Shown: positions 37,606-47,306 of the stretch, piece by piece
How the letters are laid out: each line of letters opens with the position of its first letter
Numbering within the stretch: the stretch's first letter is position 1
Source of the DNA: Amycolatopsis sp. WAC 01376
GTDB lineage: Bacteria > Actinomycetota > Actinomycetes > Mycobacteriales > Pseudonocardiaceae
Assembly: GCF_003947415.1 (NCBI RefSeq)
Contig: NZ_QHKL01000002.1
Location: forward strand, 744,001-808,000
Direction: 5' to 3'
DNA: 64,000 nt
Translations under genes and position numbers: made by a program
The notes under the pieces: model-generated
Seen by the model: only the letters and a program-made list of their open reading frames with translations
Database searches by the model: none
What the model was told of the DNA's origin: nothing

Positions 37606-39081
37606 TCACGACAGCGAGACGGCGAGCACGTCTTGCCAGCGCGCCCGCAGCTTCAGCCGGTCGGTTTCGGCGAGGCCGGGTTCGAAGATCCGGTCCGGTG
37701 GGCGGTGGGCCACCGCGCCGGCCAGCGATGGCCACAGCCCGAGCCGCGTGCCGGCGAGATAGGCGGCGCCGCGCAGGCTGGCGGTCGCCGAATCCGCCAC
37801 CCGCTCGATGGCGAGACCGGTGAAATCGGCCTGGCTCTGGAGCAACGCGTCGCTCGCCGCCAGACCGCCGCCCACCCGCAGATGTGTCATCGGCCGGTCC
37901 ATGGTCGTCCGCAAGGCGTCGACGGTGTCACTCACCGCGTGGGCGATGCCGTCGATCACCGCGCGGGCGAGGACTTCCCGTGTGGTCGCCAGGTTCAGCC
38001 CGGCGAGCAGGCCACGCGCTTCGGGCCGCAGTACCGGCGTGCGCAGCCCGGCGAGCGTCGGCACGAACCAGGTCGCCTCGCCGCTCGGCTGTGTCGCGGC
38101 CAGCGCGCTGATCTCGGCCGCCGAGGCGAACAGGCCGAGATCCTCGGTGAGCCAGCGCAGGGCGGAGCCGGTGGTCGAGGTGTAGGCCTCGAGACTGAAC
38201 CGGCTGTGACCGCGGCTGCGCCAGGCAACCAGGCACAGCACTCCGTCGAGTCCGCCCACCGCCTCGGGCGGCTCGTCACCGGCCAGCGCACCGACGAAGG
38301 TACCGGTGCCGTGGACGCAGGTGCCCTGGCCGGGCGAAAGCGCGCCCAGCGCGATCAGTGACGCATGCTGATCACCCATGACCGCCGCGATCGGCACGCG
38401 GATACCGAGCAGTTCCGGGTCCGTGTAACCGTAATCGCCGTCGTCGTCCTGCGGCGACGGCGCCAGCTCGACGGGAAAACCCAGTGCTGCCAGCCACTCC
38501 GCGTCCCACGCGTGCTCACGCAACCGATAACCGCCGAACGCGACGGCGTTGGTCGCCGAGATCGTGAAGCGCTCGCGACCGCTGAGATGCCACACCAGCC
38601 AGGTGTCGACGGAACCGAACAGCACCCGTTCCGCCGGGACGTCGAGCCGCTCCAGTTGCCGTGCCGCCCACAGGAACGGGGCGCGAGTCCCCACTGGACG
38701 GCCGGTCGCCTGCCACAGGTGCCGGTCCCACTCCGGAGCGAGCTGCGCCAGTTCCGCGGCGTAACGGCTGTCCTGCCACACCACGGCGGGGGCCAGCGGG
38801 CGGCCGGTCTCCCGGTCCCACAGGACGGCCGTCGCGCGCTGGGTGCAGATCGACATCCCCGCGATCTCCACGCCGTTCTCGGCGGCCCACGCCACCGCTT
38901 GACGGGCGACGTCGACGGTCCGGTCCAGGAGCTGCATGGCGTCTTGTTCGACCTGCGCCGGTTCGGGGTGGCTCACGTCGATGGAGGTGTAGAAGGAGGG
39001 CCCGCACCGGCCGTCCTCGCCGACGACCGCCGCCCTGGTGCCGGTGGAACCCTCGTCGACCGCCAGGATCCCGCGCCGCAT
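37606..39081 (-). CDS. glpK: FGGY-family carbohydrate kinase (glycerol kinase type)
   Basis: The 491-residue protein starts RRGILAVDEGSTGTRAAVVG and contains GDQHASLIALGAL and GGGLAASDALLQSQADF, the FGGY nucleotide and substrate motifs. Glycerol kinase makes glycerol-3-phosphate from glycerol and ATP. The sequence is more divergent than the housekeeping GlpK, so another polyol or sugar alcohol is possible. Association with glpD and glpP nevertheless favours glycerol or a close relative. Its ATG overlaps the transporter stop (ATGA), and it is followed by glpD. Confidence 0.85.
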   Translation of the reverse strand: MRRGILAVDEGSTGTRAAVVGEDGRCGPSFYTSIDVSHPEPAQVEQDAMQLLDRTVDVARQAVAWAAENGVEIAGMSICTQRATAVLWDRETGRPLAPAVVWQDSRYAAELAQLAPEWDRHLWQATGRPVGTRAPFLWAARQLERLDVPAERVLFGSVDTWLVWHLSGRERFTISATNAVAFGGYRLREHAWDAEWLAALGFPVELAPSPQDDDGDYGYTDPELLGIRVPIAAVMGDQHASLIALGALSPGQGTCVHGTGTFVGALAGDEPPEAVGGLDGVLCLVAWRSRGHSRFSLEAYTSTTGSALRWLTEDLGLFASAAEISALAATQPSGEATWFVPTLAGLRTPVLRPEARGLLAGLNLATTREVLARAVIDGIAHAVSDTVDALRTTMDRPMTHLRVGGGLAASDALLQSQADFTGLAIERVADSATASLRGAAYLAGTRLGLWPSLAGAVAHRPPDRIFEPGLAETDRLKLRARWQDVLAVSLS

Positions 39082-40502
39082 CAGGCGCGCCCGAGTTTCA
39101 AGTCGATCGTCTCGTCGTCGGGATCGATTCCGCTGCGGGTCGGGTCCCAGCGGACGATCAGGCACGAGACCAGGCCGAGGAACGGCACCACCGCGAGCAG
39201 GGCGATCGTCGGCCCCAGCCCCATCGCCTCCTTGATCTGCGGGAACACGTACAGCCCGATGACACTGCCGAAGCTGCCGAGCATCCCGGTCACCCCGGTG
39301 CCGAGCGTGCGGATGTCGCTGCGGTAGGACAGCGCCGCGATCGACTTGCCGTTCGCGCCCGGTCCGGCCGAGTGGAAGAAGATGAACAGGAACGGGAGCA
39401 GGAAACCGACGGCGATCGGGAGTTTCCCGAAGCCCAGCCCCATCACCAGCAGGATGGCGAACGCGAACGCGTAGCCGATGGCGGAACTCGTCCGAAGCCC
39501 GATCTTCCTGCCGACGTACGCCGAAAGCGCGCCGCCGATGATCCCGGCGATGTTGAAGACCATCGAACCGAGGGTCGCGGTCTGGAACGCCTGGCCGAAG
39601 ATCGCCAGGCTGATCACCGGCAGGTACCACCCGACGGCGAAGTACTGCATCGACTGGGTCAGCGAGATCGCCGTGGACAGGAAGGTCCGCGGCAGATACG
39701 GCTTGCGGAACAGCACACCCGCGTGCCGGAACCCGATCTTCTGTTCCGTGGCGGGGTCCGGCCCGCTCCCGGTTCCCGGAGTCACCTGGAAACCGTAGAT
39801 CCGGCGGAGGCTGACCGCGGCCTCGGCGAGCTTTCCCTTGGCCGCGAGCCACGACGGGCTCTCGACGAGGAACATCAGCTGCAGCACCAGCAGCGCGATG
39901 GCGAAGACGCCTGCCGAACCGACGGACCACCGCCAGATCCCCACCCCGGCGTCGAGGTGGAAGAACACCAGCGTCAGCCCCAGATTCACGGTGGTGGCGA
40001 CGTACCAGACGGATTGCCAGAGGTTGAGCCGTCCGCGCAGTTTCGCGGGGGTGTACTCGGCCAGCATGGCCATGGCGACCGCGAAGTCGATGCCGTACGC
40101 GACCCCGACCAGGCCGCGGCCGAACCACACCTCGCCGAAGCCGCCCGCCGTCGCCGTCAGCACGGCGCCGATCGCCGCGAGCGCCTTGGCGGCGATGAGC
40201 GGTTTGACCCGCCCGATCCTGGCGGCAAGCCAGCCGCCGATCGGGTTGAACAGGATGGCGACCGCGGGCGCGGTCGCCGTGAGCACGCCGACCTGGGTGG
40301 AGCTGAGGCCGAGTTCCTTGATCATCGGCGACAGGCCCGCGCCGAGCGCGGCGTTGGAGTAGGCGTCCAGGAAAAGGCCGCCCAGCACGAGATACCACAG
40401 CAGATTCGCCTTGCGCGGCAACTTCGAAAGACTGTTGATCAGCGCGGCTACCTGGGAAACGTTCGAGATCGAGCCTGTCGGGCTGAGCGTCGATGAACTC
40501 AT
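39081..40502 (-). CDS. MFS transporter (sugar/polyol porter-like)
   Basis: This 473-residue protein has twelve predicted membrane helices and MFS signatures. These include GWLAARIGRVKPLIAAKAL after helix 2 and a duplicated VGRKIGLRTSSAIGY in the second half, with the usual large cytoplasmic loop. It heads the operon and presumably imports glycerol or a glycerol derivative in place of the GlpF channel. The mRNA leader of about 100 nt contains the terminator/antiterminator structure. The ribosome-binding site is weak, so translation may also depend on leader folding. Confidence 0.88.
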   Translation of the reverse strand: MSSSTLSPTGSISNVSQVAALINSLSKLPRKANLLWYLVLGGLFLDAYSNAALGAGLSPMIKELGLSSTQVGVLTATAPAVAILFNPIGGWLAARIGRVKPLIAAKALAAIGAVLTATAGGFGEVWFGRGLVGVAYGIDFAVAMAMLAEYTPAKLRGRLNLWQSVWYVATTVNLGLTLVFFHLDAGVGIWRWSVGSAGVFAIALLVLQLMFLVESPSWLAAKGKLAEAAVSLRRIYGFQVTPGTGSGPDPATEQKIGFRHAGVLFRKPYLPRTFLSTAISLTQSMQYFAVGWYLPVISLAIFGQAFQTATLGSMVFNIAGIIGGALSAYVGRKIGLRTSSAIGYAFAFAILLVMGLGFGKLPIAVGFLLPFLFIFFHSAGPGANGKSIAALSYRSDIRTLGTGVTGMLGSFGSVIGLYVFPQIKEAMGLGPTIALLAVVPFLGLVSCLIVRWDPTRSGIDPDDETIDLKLGRA

Positions 40503-40525
40503 GGACCGCCAACTTTCTGCGCTGG

Positions 40526-40575
40526 CTGTCAGCGATCCGACACAAAAAAACAGACACGACGAAGACCGCTGACAG
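40526..40575 (-). promoter_or_regulatory. candidate antiterminator pairing in the glycerol operon leader
   Basis: On the minus-strand RNA the terminator loop word CUGUCAGCGGUC (40,575-40,564) can pair with GAUCGCUGACAG (40,537-40,526) downstream of the U-tract, giving 12 consecutive pairs including one G-U. The pairing invades the base of the terminator's right arm, so the two structures compete. This is the expected geometry for a GlpP-type switch. Confidence 0.6.
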
Positions 40576-40596
40576 TGGCTCTTCGTCTGTGCCTGT
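40544..40596 (-). terminator. intrinsic terminator in the leader of the glycerol operon
   Basis: Read on the minus strand, the stem runs from 40,596-40,580 to 40,565-40,550 with one bulged A and one G-U pair (about 16 bp), around a 14-nt loop. Seven T follow (40,550-40,544). It lies between the promoter and the first gene of its own operon, so it must be bypassed for expression. Confidence 0.85.
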
Positions 40597-40607
40597 CTGA
40601 AGGGAGA

Positions 40608-40636
40608 AGAGTAGATCCCGATCCGTGGCCCGTCAA
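40608..40636 (-). promoter_or_regulatory. consensus-like promoter of the glycerol operon
   Basis: On the minus strand TTGACG (40,636-40,631) and TACTCT (40,613-40,608) are separated by 17 nt. Transcription would begin near 40,601 and give a leader of about 100 nt before the transporter start. Confidence 0.7.
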
Positions 40637-40686
40637 GACGGTGCCTTGTCCGGCCACAAAGGACACTTGGCGCGGAAGGACGTTCC

Positions 40687-40747
40687 CCAAGTACATGAAG
40701 GCCCCCTTCCTTGCGCCAGGCGCAAGGAAGGGGGCCTTCATGTACTT
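40687..40747. terminator. 29-bp palindrome downstream of the LysR gene (TGAAGGCCCCCTTC family)
   Basis: Arms 40,689-40,717 and 40,719-40,747 are perfectly complementary with a single central A. This is the longest perfect stem in the window. It lies between the LysR gene end and the glycerol operon promoter, and probably stops read-through into the glycerol leader. Confidence 0.75.
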
Positions 40748-40823
40748 CCGCCTGTCGAGAGGTCAGACGAACCGGCGATGGCGCGTGAAGCCTGCCCAGG
40801 CCAGGTAATCGGTCCGGCCGTCC

Positions 40824-41759
40824 TCACTGACCCCCGCTCATCGCCTCCCGGTCCGCCACCGGCAGCCATTGCCGCTCCGGCTCGAACGGCCGGTACCCGG
40901 ACCGGACGTGTTCGATCAGCAGCGGCAGCGTGGGATGCCGGTTCTCGTGCCGCCACAGCAGGGAGAACGGGTACACCGGCGTCGGGTCGGCGAGCGGGAT
41001 CTGGACGACGTCCGGATGCCAGGGCACGTGCATCTTCGCGCCGACGAAACCCAGCCGGTCCTTCGACGTGCCGATCACCTCGATGTGGTGTTCGAGCCCG
41101 AAGTTCGGGCCGTCGGTGTCGATCAGGATGCCGAACTCGGGGCACAGCTCCTGCCAGAACTCCGCCCATTCGCTGGCCCGCGCGTTGTAGGGCATCCACG
41201 CCGTCATGCCGTCGAGTTCCGCCATCGCGACCCGCCGCCGCCGTGCGAGCGGATGCCGCCGTCCGACCAGCAGATTCGCCGGCTCCAGGTAGGCGGGCGT
41301 GCGGCCGATGCCCGGCTCCGGCGCGGTGCTGACGCGCGCGAAGGCGGCATCGACGGTCTCGGGCAGCATCGACCGGCGCACCGCGCCCAGCCCGGGCGTG
41401 ACCAGTTCCAGTTCGTCGTCGTGGTCGGCGTGGAACGCCCGGATCACCTCCATGGTCGCCAGCCGCGTGCCGAGGACGTCGACACGCAGCGGACGGCGCC
41501 TGCCGTGAAGTCGTTCGACGGCCTGGTCCGCCAGGTTGATCAACGCGCGAGCGTGTTTGAGGAACTCCTCGCCGTCTTCGGTCGGCTCGGCGCCGCCGCG
41601 TGTCCGCGACAGCAGACGTACGCCGAGATCGGCTTCGAGTTTCGCGACCCGCTTCGAGATCGCCTGCTGGCTCACCTCAAGCCGGATCGCCGCCTCGCCG
41701 AAATACCGGTCCTCGGCCACCGCGACGAACGCGCGTACCGCGCCCAGGTCCAGCTCCAC
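40824..41759 (-). CDS. LysR-family transcriptional regulator
   Basis: The 311-residue protein has an N-terminal winged HTH (residues 1-60; [25 protein letters not shown] is split as HTH about 18-42) and a LysR substrate-binding domain. The effector is unknown. It is divergent from dnaE. The intergenic region contains two GTTG/CAAC palindromes that may be its own operators. A role in controlling the neighbouring glycerol operon is possible, because the two are arranged in tandem on one strand with 320 bp between them. Confidence 0.9.
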   Translation of the reverse strand: MELDLGAVRAFVAVAEDRYFGEAAIRLEVSQQAISKRVAKLEADLGVRLLSRTRGGAEPTEDGEEFLKHARALINLADQAVERLHGRRRPLRVDVLGTRLATMEVIRAFHADHDDELELVTPGLGAVRRSMLPETVDAAFARVSTAPEPGIGRTPAYLEPANLLVGRRHPLARRRRVAMAELDGMTAWMPYNARASEWAEFWQELCPEFGILIDTDGPNFGLEHHIEVIGTSKDRLGFVGAKMHVPWHPDVVQIPLADPTPVYPFSLLWRHENRHPTLPLLIEHVRSGYRPFEPERQWLPVADREAMSGGQ

Positions 41760-41770
41760 TGTCTCCCCCT

Positions 41771-41814
41771 ACAACTGCCGGTTGTCGATCGCCGCGTGTC
41801 GTTTGTTGGACAAC
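41771..41814. promoter_or_regulatory. two CAAC/GTTG dyads, candidate LysR operators
   Basis: ACAAC-N5-GTTGT at 41,771-41,785 and GTTG-N2-CAAC at 41,805-41,814 lie in the LysR-dnaE divergent gap. They share the half-site CAAC. LysR-type regulators often bind such dyads upstream of their own gene. Confidence 0.35.
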
Positions 41815-41877
41815 GCCTGTGCGCCTTGGGTCCAATCGCCGCGTCGGACCGGATCGTACAACCGTGGGGAGTGGCCG

Positions 41878-44800
41878 GTGGACTCCTTCGTGCACCTGCA
41901 CGTTCATACCGAATACTCGATGCTCGACGGCGCGGCCAAGATCGCGCCGCTGTTCGAGGAGGCCCAGCGGCTCGGCATGCCCGCGGTGGGCATGACCGAT
42001 CACGGGAACATGTACGGCGCCGACGAGTTCTACCGGCAGTCCGTCCGGGCCGGGCTCAAACCGGTGATCGGTATCGAGGCCTATCTGGCGCCCGAGTCCC
42101 GCTTCCACAAGAAGCCGGTGTTCTGGGGTCGGCGTGGCGACGGCGGTGACGTCTCGGGCGGCGGCGCCTACACGCATATGACCATGCTCGCGGAGAACGC
42201 GACAGGGTTGCGGAACCTGTTCAAACTGTCCTCGCTGGCCAGTCTGGAGGGCTACTACCGCAAACCCCGGATGGATCGCGAACTCCTCTCGCGGCACCAC
42301 GAAGGCATCATCGCCACCACCGGATGCCCGTCCGGCGAGGTGCAGACCAGGCTCCGGCTCGGCCAGCCGGAGGAGGCGATCCAGGCGGCCTCGGACTATC
42401 GCGACATCTTCGGCGCGGACGACTTCTTCCTGGAACTGATGGACCACGGCCTCCCGATCGAGCGGTCCGTACGGGACGGACTGCTCGACATCGGGCGGAG
42501 GCTCGGCCTGAAACCCTTGGCCACCAACGACTCGCATTACGTCACCCAGGATCAGGCGGCGGCGCATTCCGCGCTGCTGTGCGTCCAGTCCGGCAAGACC
42601 CTCGACGATCCCGGCCGGTTCAAATTCGACGGCGACGGCTATTACCTCAAGTCCGCGGAGGAGATGCGCCGGTACTGGGACACGGAAGTCCCGGGCGCGG
42701 CGGATTCCACGCTGCTCATCGCCGAGCGGATCGAGCCATACGACGACGTCTACCGGCACGTCGACCGCATGCCGGTCTTCGAAGTCCCCGATGGACACGA
42801 CGAGGAATCCTGGCTGCGCGAAGAGGTCGCGGCAGGGCTTCGCCGCCGCCTGCCGGACGGCGTTCCTGACGCCTACCTCGCCCGAGCCGACTTCGAGATC
42901 GGCGTGATCGCCGAAAAGGGCTTCCCGGCGTACTTCCTGATCACCGCCGACCTGATGAACCATGCCCGCCGTGTCGGCATCCGGGTCGGGCCTGGCCGCG
43001 GTTCGGCGGCGGGCTCACTCGTGGCGTACGCGCTCGGCATCACCAATCTGGACCCGATCGACCTCGGCCTGCTCTTCGAACGGTTCCTCAATCCCGAGCG
43101 GGTCTCCATGCCGGACATCGACATGGACTTCGACGACCGGCGCCGCGGCGAGATGATCCGGTATGCCACCGACAAGTACGGCGCCGAGCACGTCGCTCAG
43201 GTGATCACTTTCGGCACCATCAAGACCAAGGCGGCCATCAAGGATTCCGCCCGTGTCCACTATGGACAGAGCGGTTACGCGATCGCCGACCGGATCTCCA
43301 AGGCGCTTCCGCCGCCCGTCGCGGCGAAGGACATCCCGCTAGCGGGGATCGTGGAGCCAGGCCACGAGCGTTACGCCGAAGCGGCGGAGGTCCGCGCGCT
43401 GCTCGAAGGCGACGGCGAGGCGGCAAAGATCTTCGATACCGCGCGCGGGCTCGAAGGACTGATCCGCAACGCGGGGGTGCACGCCTGCGCCGTCATCATG
43501 TCGAGTGAACCGCTGCTCGACGCGATCCCGTTGTGGCGGCGGGACGACGGCGCGGTCATCACCGGCTGGGACTACCCGTCGTGCGAGGCCATCGGCCTGC
43601 TGAAGATGGACTTCCTCGGCCTGCGCAACCTCACCGTCATCGGTGACGCGCTCGACAACATCAAGGCCAACCGCGGCGAGGAGATCGACCTCGACACGCT
43701 CGGTGTCGAGGATCCGGCGACCTATGAACTGCTCGCCCGCGGTGACAGTCTCGGCGTCTTCCAGCTCGACGGCGGCGCGATGCGGGATCTGCTGCGCCGC
43801 CTGAGGCCGACCGGATTCGGCGACATCATCGCGGTGAACGCGTTGTACCGGCCCGGCCCCATCGCGATGAACACGCACAACAACTACGCGGACCGCAAGA
43901 ACGGCAGGCAGCCGATCGAGTCGATCCATCCCGAACTGGCCGGGCCGCTGCGCGAGATCCTGGCCGAGACGCACGGCCTGATCGTGTACCAGGAACAGAT
44001 CATGCGGATCGCGCGCGACGTCGCCGGCTATTCCATGGGCCGCGCCGACGTATTGCGCAAGGCGATGGGCAAGAAGAAGAAAGAGGTACTGGAAAAGGAG
44101 TTCGAGGGGTTCCGGGACGGCATGCTCGCCAACGGGTTCTCCCTCGATGCCGTGCAGGCTCTCTGGGACGCGATCCTGCCGTTCGCCGGGTACGCGTTCA
44201 ACAAGTCCCACGCCGCGGGCTACGGCCTGGTCGGCTATTGGACCGCGTACCTGAAGGCGAATTACCCCGCCGAGTACATGGCGGGCCTGCTGACTTCGGT
44301 GGGGGACAACAAGGACAAGTCGGCGGTCTACCTCTCGGAATGCCGTCGGCTGGGGATCAAGGTGCTGCCGCCGGACGTCAACGAATCGGGGCTCCGATTC
44401 TCGGCGGTGGGGGACGCGATCCGGTTCGGGCTTGGCGCGGTGCGCAACGTCGGCGCGAACGTCGTCGAAGCGATCATCGCGACACGGCGGGAGAAGGGGA
44501 AATACGCGTCGTTCGGCGACTTCCTCGACAAGTCGGCGCTGGTGGCCTGCAACAAAAGGGTCATCGAATCACTGGCCAAAGCGGGCGCGTTCGACTCGCT
44601 CGGGCATACACGGCTGTCGATCCTGCGGGTGCACGAGGACGCGGTGGACGCCGTGGTGCCGTTGAAACGCAAGCAGGCGATGGGCCAGTTCGACCTCTTC
44701 GGCGCGGGCGAGGAGAGCGAAGAAGGCACCTCACCGCTCGCGCATCTCAAGTTGGGTGTCGAAGAGTGGCCGCGCAAGGAATTGCTCGCCTACGAACGGG

Positions 44801-45384
44801 AAATGCTCGGGTTGTACGTGTCCGCGCATCCGCTCGACGGGGCGGAACGCGTCCTGCGCGGGCACGCGCCCCGCCCGATCGCGGCGATCCTCGACAATCC
44901 GCCGCGGGAAGGCGAGGTGGTCGTCGCCGGGCTCATCACGTCACTGGAGCGGCGGGTGAACAAGAAGGGCGAGCCGTGGGCCATCTGCACGATCGAGGAT
45001 CTCGACGCGGCGCTCGAAGTTCTCTTCTTTCCCAAGGCGTACGCGCTGTTCGCGGCGGATCTCGCCGAGGACAACGCCGTCCGCGTCAACGGCCGGGTGA
45101 ACTGGCGGGAGGACAAGATGTCCGTATTCGGTGGCGGCCTCGTACCGCTCGATCTTTCGGCGGCGGAAGACGGAGAGCCGCCACTGACCCTGCACGCGAC
45201 CGCCGAACGGCTGACCGAGGACGCCGTTCTCGAATTGAGGCAGGCTTTGCTGGCACATCAGGGAAAGACTCCGGTCCGGGTGGAGCTCGCCGGGACGGTG
45301 TACGCGCTCGACGACTATCCGGTGGCCGTCAGTTCGATGCTCCTTGGCGAGCTGAAGTCCATTCCCGGCATCACGCCGCGCTGA
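41878..45384 (+). CDS. dnaE: DNA polymerase III alpha subunit, DnaE1 type
   Basis: The 1,168-residue C-family polymerase has a PHP domain ([16 protein letters not shown]; about 1-280) and the palm with catalytic aspartates in [16 protein letters not shown]. The N-K-S-H-A-A-G-Y fingers motif, a helix-hairpin-helix and a C-terminal OB fold follow. It synthesises chromosomal DNA with the beta clamp; a Q-F-D-L-F-G clamp-binding motif is present near 937. Start GTG at 41,878 follows GGGGAG. The protein has the DnaE1 architecture but several unusual changes (HLHVHTE for HLHNHTE), so it may be a second DnaE1 copy. It has no ImuB-type partners nearby. Confidence 0.92.
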   Translation: MDSFVHLHVHTEYSMLDGAAKIAPLFEEAQRLGMPAVGMTDHGNMYGADEFYRQSVRAGLKPVIGIEAYLAPESRFHKKPVFWGRRGDGGDVSGGGAYTHMTMLAENATGLRNLFKLSSLASLEGYYRKPRMDRELLSRHHEGIIATTGCPSGEVQTRLRLGQPEEAIQAASDYRDIFGADDFFLELMDHGLPIERSVRDGLLDIGRRLGLKPLATNDSHYVTQDQAAAHSALLCVQSGKTLDDPGRFKFDGDGYYLKSAEEMRRYWDTEVPGAADSTLLIAERIEPYDDVYRHVDRMPVFEVPDGHDEESWLREEVAAGLRRRLPDGVPDAYLARADFEIGVIAEKGFPAYFLITADLMNHARRVGIRVGPGRGSAAGSLVAYALGITNLDPIDLGLLFERFLNPERVSMPDIDMDFDDRRRGEMIRYATDKYGAEHVAQVITFGTIKTKAAIKDSARVHYGQSGYAIADRISKALPPPVAAKDIPLAGIVEPGHERYAEAAEVRALLEGDGEAAKIFDTARGLEGLIRNAGVHACAVIMSSEPLLDAIPLWRRDDGAVITGWDYPSCEAIGLLKMDFLGLRNLTVIGDALDNIKANRGEEIDLDTLGVEDPATYELLARGDSLGVFQLDGGAMRDLLRRLRPTGFGDIIAVNALYRPGPIAMNTHNNYADRKNGRQPIESIHPELAGPLREILAETHGLIVYQEQIMRIARDVAGYSMGRADVLRKAMGKKKKEVLEKEFEGFRDGMLANGFSLDAVQALWDAILPFAGYAFNKSHAAGYGLVGYWTAYLKANYPAEYMAGLLTSVGDNKDKSAVYLSECRRLGIKVLPPDVNESGLRFSAVGDAIRFGLGAVRNVGANVVEAIIATRREKGKYASFGDFLDKSALVACNKRVIESLAKAGAFDSLGHTRLSILRVHEDAVDAVVPLKRKQAMGQFDLFGAGEESEEGTSPLAHLKLGVEEWPRKELLAYEREMLGLYVSAHPLDGAERVLRGHAPRPIAAILDNPPREGEVVVAGLITSLERRVNKKGEPWAICTIEDLDAALEVLFFPKAYALFAADLAEDNAVRVNGRVNWREDKMSVFGGGLVPLDLSAAEDGEPPLTLHATAERLTEDAVLELRQALLAHQGKTPVRVELAGTVYALDDYPVAVSSMLLGELKSIPGITPR

Positions 45385-45880
45385 GCCGCAGCAACCTGAG
45401 CTGGCCGATCTCGGACACGTTCTTCATCAGTTCGGAGTTCACCCAGGCGACGGTGTGGGCGAAGGTCAGCCCGGCGTCCTCGCCCCACGGATAGGCGGAG
45501 GGCGCGTCCAGGTCGGCGTCGGTCAAACGATCCAAGACGGCCAGCCATTCCTCGCGAAGTCCGCGCAGCCATTCGATGGCGGATTCTTCGCCGGGCCAGG
45601 TGACTTCCTCGCGCTCGCGCGGAGTCCGCCCGTTCGCGTGGTCCAGCGCGACGCTCCACCACCAGCCGATATGCCAGGTGAGCCAGGCGATCGTGGGGAC
45701 CGGGATCGGGTCGGGTTCGGTGTCCGCCCAGTCGGGAGTGCCGTCCGGCCGCACCGTCCAGCAGAGGGCCGAGGGCTCCCAACGGAAGTCCGCCGGTTCG
45801 AGGGCGGCGAGGTGGTACTCGAACAACGACCAGGTCAGGTCGAACTGCCAGCGCGGCAGTCCGGAACGCGAAGCGGGCAC
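45371..45880 (-). CDS. DinB-family protein (DUF664-like)
   Basis: This 169-residue protein has the DinB/YfiT four-helix bundle pattern with histidines that usually bind a metal ([17 protein letters not shown] and [14 protein letters not shown]). Members serve as thiol transferases using mycothiol or bacillithiol, or have unknown roles. The start is uncertain: GTG at 45,880 gives the normal length, while TTG at 45,916 has CACCGT 7 nt upstream. It is divergent from the aminotransferase gene. Its 3' end overlaps the end of dnaE by 14 bp. Confidence 0.8.
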   Translation of the reverse strand: MPASRSGLPRWQFDLTWSLFEYHLAALEPADFRWEPSALCWTVRPDGTPDWADTEPDPIPVPTIAWLTWHIGWWWSVALDHANGRTPREREEVTWPGEESAIEWLRGLREEWLAVLDRLTDADLDAPSAYPWGEDAGLTFAHTVAWVNSELMKNVSEIGQLRLLRLSAA

Positions 45881-45922
45881 CCGCGGGATCCTGCCGCCGG
45901 GGCACCGCGGCCGCAACCGGAT

Positions 45923-45928
45923 TACGGT
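45923..45928 (+). promoter_or_regulatory. -10 box of leaderless promoter for the class IV aminotransferase
   Basis: TACGGT is followed by 6 nt and ATG at 45,935. The minus-strand hexamer CACCGT that could serve the DinB gene overlaps it with a 1-nt offset, so the two promoters would exclude each other. Confidence 0.5.
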
Positions 45929-45934
45929 GCGGAT

Positions 45935-46699
45935 ATGAGTTCCTATGTCGCGCAGCGGAACGGCGAGACCGCGACCGCCGAAGACCTGGCGCCACTCGCT
46001 TTCGCCGGCTTCGCCCACTTCACGGCCATGCAGGTGCGCGACGGCCTGGTCCGCGGTCTCGACCTGCATCTGGACCGGCTCCGGACCGCCTCGCTGGAGC
46101 TGTTCGGCGACGCCCTGCCCGACGACCTGATCCGCTCGTACGTGCGCAAGGCGATCGAGTCGGGTCCGGCGGACGTCTCCCTGACTGTGACGATCCACCT
46201 GCCGGGTGAACTCGAAGTCCTCGTGCGCACCCGGCCTCCGGCGTCCGGCCCGGCGGGTCCGCTGAAACTGACGGCCGTCGAACACGAGCGCGTCATCCCC
46301 GCCATCAAGCACACCGGCGAGATGGCGAAGACGTACTTCCGGCGTCAGGCCGTCGATGAAGGGTTCGACGACGCGGCGTTCGTCGACCGTCAGGGCCGGT
46401 TGAGCGAGGCGACGATCTGGAACCTCGCCTTCTGGGATCGCGATACGGTGGTGTGGCCCGAAGCCGGTCTGCTGCGGGGAACGACGATGGGCATCGTCCA
46501 GCGGCGGCTCGGTGTGCCGCAACGGGTTCAGGAGGTCACGCTCGCCGACCTGCCGGGGCTCGGCGGCGCGGTGGTCATGAACTCGTGGACGCCCGGGATC
46601 GCGGTGCGCCGGATCGGCGCGACGCCGTTGCCGGAAGCGCCGTCGTTCGTCGCGGCGCTTCACCGGGCCTACGAAACGGAACCTCTCACCCGCCCTTGA
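45935..46699 (+). CDS. class IV PLP aminotransferase-like protein
   Basis: The 254-residue product has the class IV fold of branched-chain aminotransferases and aminodeoxychorismate lyases: a probable PLP lysine in IPAIKHTGEMAKTYF (about 121), LSEATIWNLAFWD and LLRGTTMGIVQRRLGV. It lacks clear PabC-specific residues, so the reaction (D-amino acid transamination, branched-chain transamination or ADC lyase) cannot be fixed. The start is supported by a TANNNT box. An SDR gene follows after 13 bp with a GAAAGG site. Confidence 0.85.
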   Translation: MSSYVAQRNGETATAEDLAPLAFAGFAHFTAMQVRDGLVRGLDLHLDRLRTASLELFGDALPDDLIRSYVRKAIESGPADVSLTVTIHLPGELEVLVRTRPPASGPAGPLKLTAVEHERVIPAIKHTGEMAKTYFRRQAVDEGFDDAAFVDRQGRLSEATIWNLAFWDRDTVVWPEAGLLRGTTMGIVQRRLGVPQRVQEVTLADLPGLGGAVVMNSWTPGIAVRRIGATPLPEAPSFVAALHRAYETEPLTRP

Positions 46700-46712
46700 A
46701 AGGAAGACGCCG

Positions 46713-47300
46713 ATGAAGATCCTCGTGATCGGTGCCACCGGGACGATCGGGGCCGCGGTCTCCGAAGCGCTCACCGCACGCGGGCACACCGTGCTCGCCG
46801 CGTCCCGCTCCGGCGAAGTCAGGGTGGACGTCGAGCAGCCCGCCACACTCGACGCGCTCTTCGCCGCCGAGCCGGGTATCGAGCACGTCGTGTGCTGCGC
46901 GGGGAGTGGCTCACTGGTGCCGGTCGACGGCGGCACCGACGAAGAGTTCACCCAAGGCCTGCGAGGGAAACTGCTCGGCCAGGTGTTCCTGCTGCGGCAC
47001 GCCGTACCGTATCTGCCGGACGGCGGTTCGGTCACGGTGACCGCGGGCCGGATCCCGGAGACGTTGCGCGGTAGCGCTTTCGGGGCCCTCACCAATGCCG
47101 GTCTCGAAGCGTTCGTCGCCGCCGCGGCCCGTGAACTGCCACGTGGGCTGCGCGTCAACGCGGTCAGCCCCGGCTGGGTGAGTGAAACGCTCGCCGCGCT
47201 CGGCGAACCGGACGGCGGCACCCCGGCGGAGGAAGTCGCGCGGAGCTATGTCGAGGCGGTCGAGACCGCGGGACTCACGGGGCGGACGCTGACCCCGTAA
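46713..47300 (+). CDS. short SDR-fold oxidoreductase
   Basis: This 195-residue protein has the Rossmann opening KILVIGATGTIGAAVSEAL and an N-A-G-like segment (CAGSGSL). It is shorter than classical SDRs. The normal Tyr-x3-Lys pair is missing: the corresponding stretch reads SAFGALTNAGLEAF. This makes it atypical and possibly a non-catalytic or differently catalysed NAD(P)-binding protein. A GAAAGG ribosome-binding site precedes it, and it is probably cotranscribed with the aminotransferase gene. Confidence 0.83.
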   Translation: MKILVIGATGTIGAAVSEALTARGHTVLAASRSGEVRVDVEQPATLDALFAAEPGIEHVVCCAGSGSLVPVDGGTDEEFTQGLRGKLLGQVFLLRHAVPYLPDGGSVTVTAGRIPETLRGSAFGALTNAGLEAFVAAAARELPRGLRVNAVSPGWVSETLAALGEPDGGTPAEEVARSYVEAVETAGLTGRTLTP

Positions 47301-47306
47301 ACGCAC

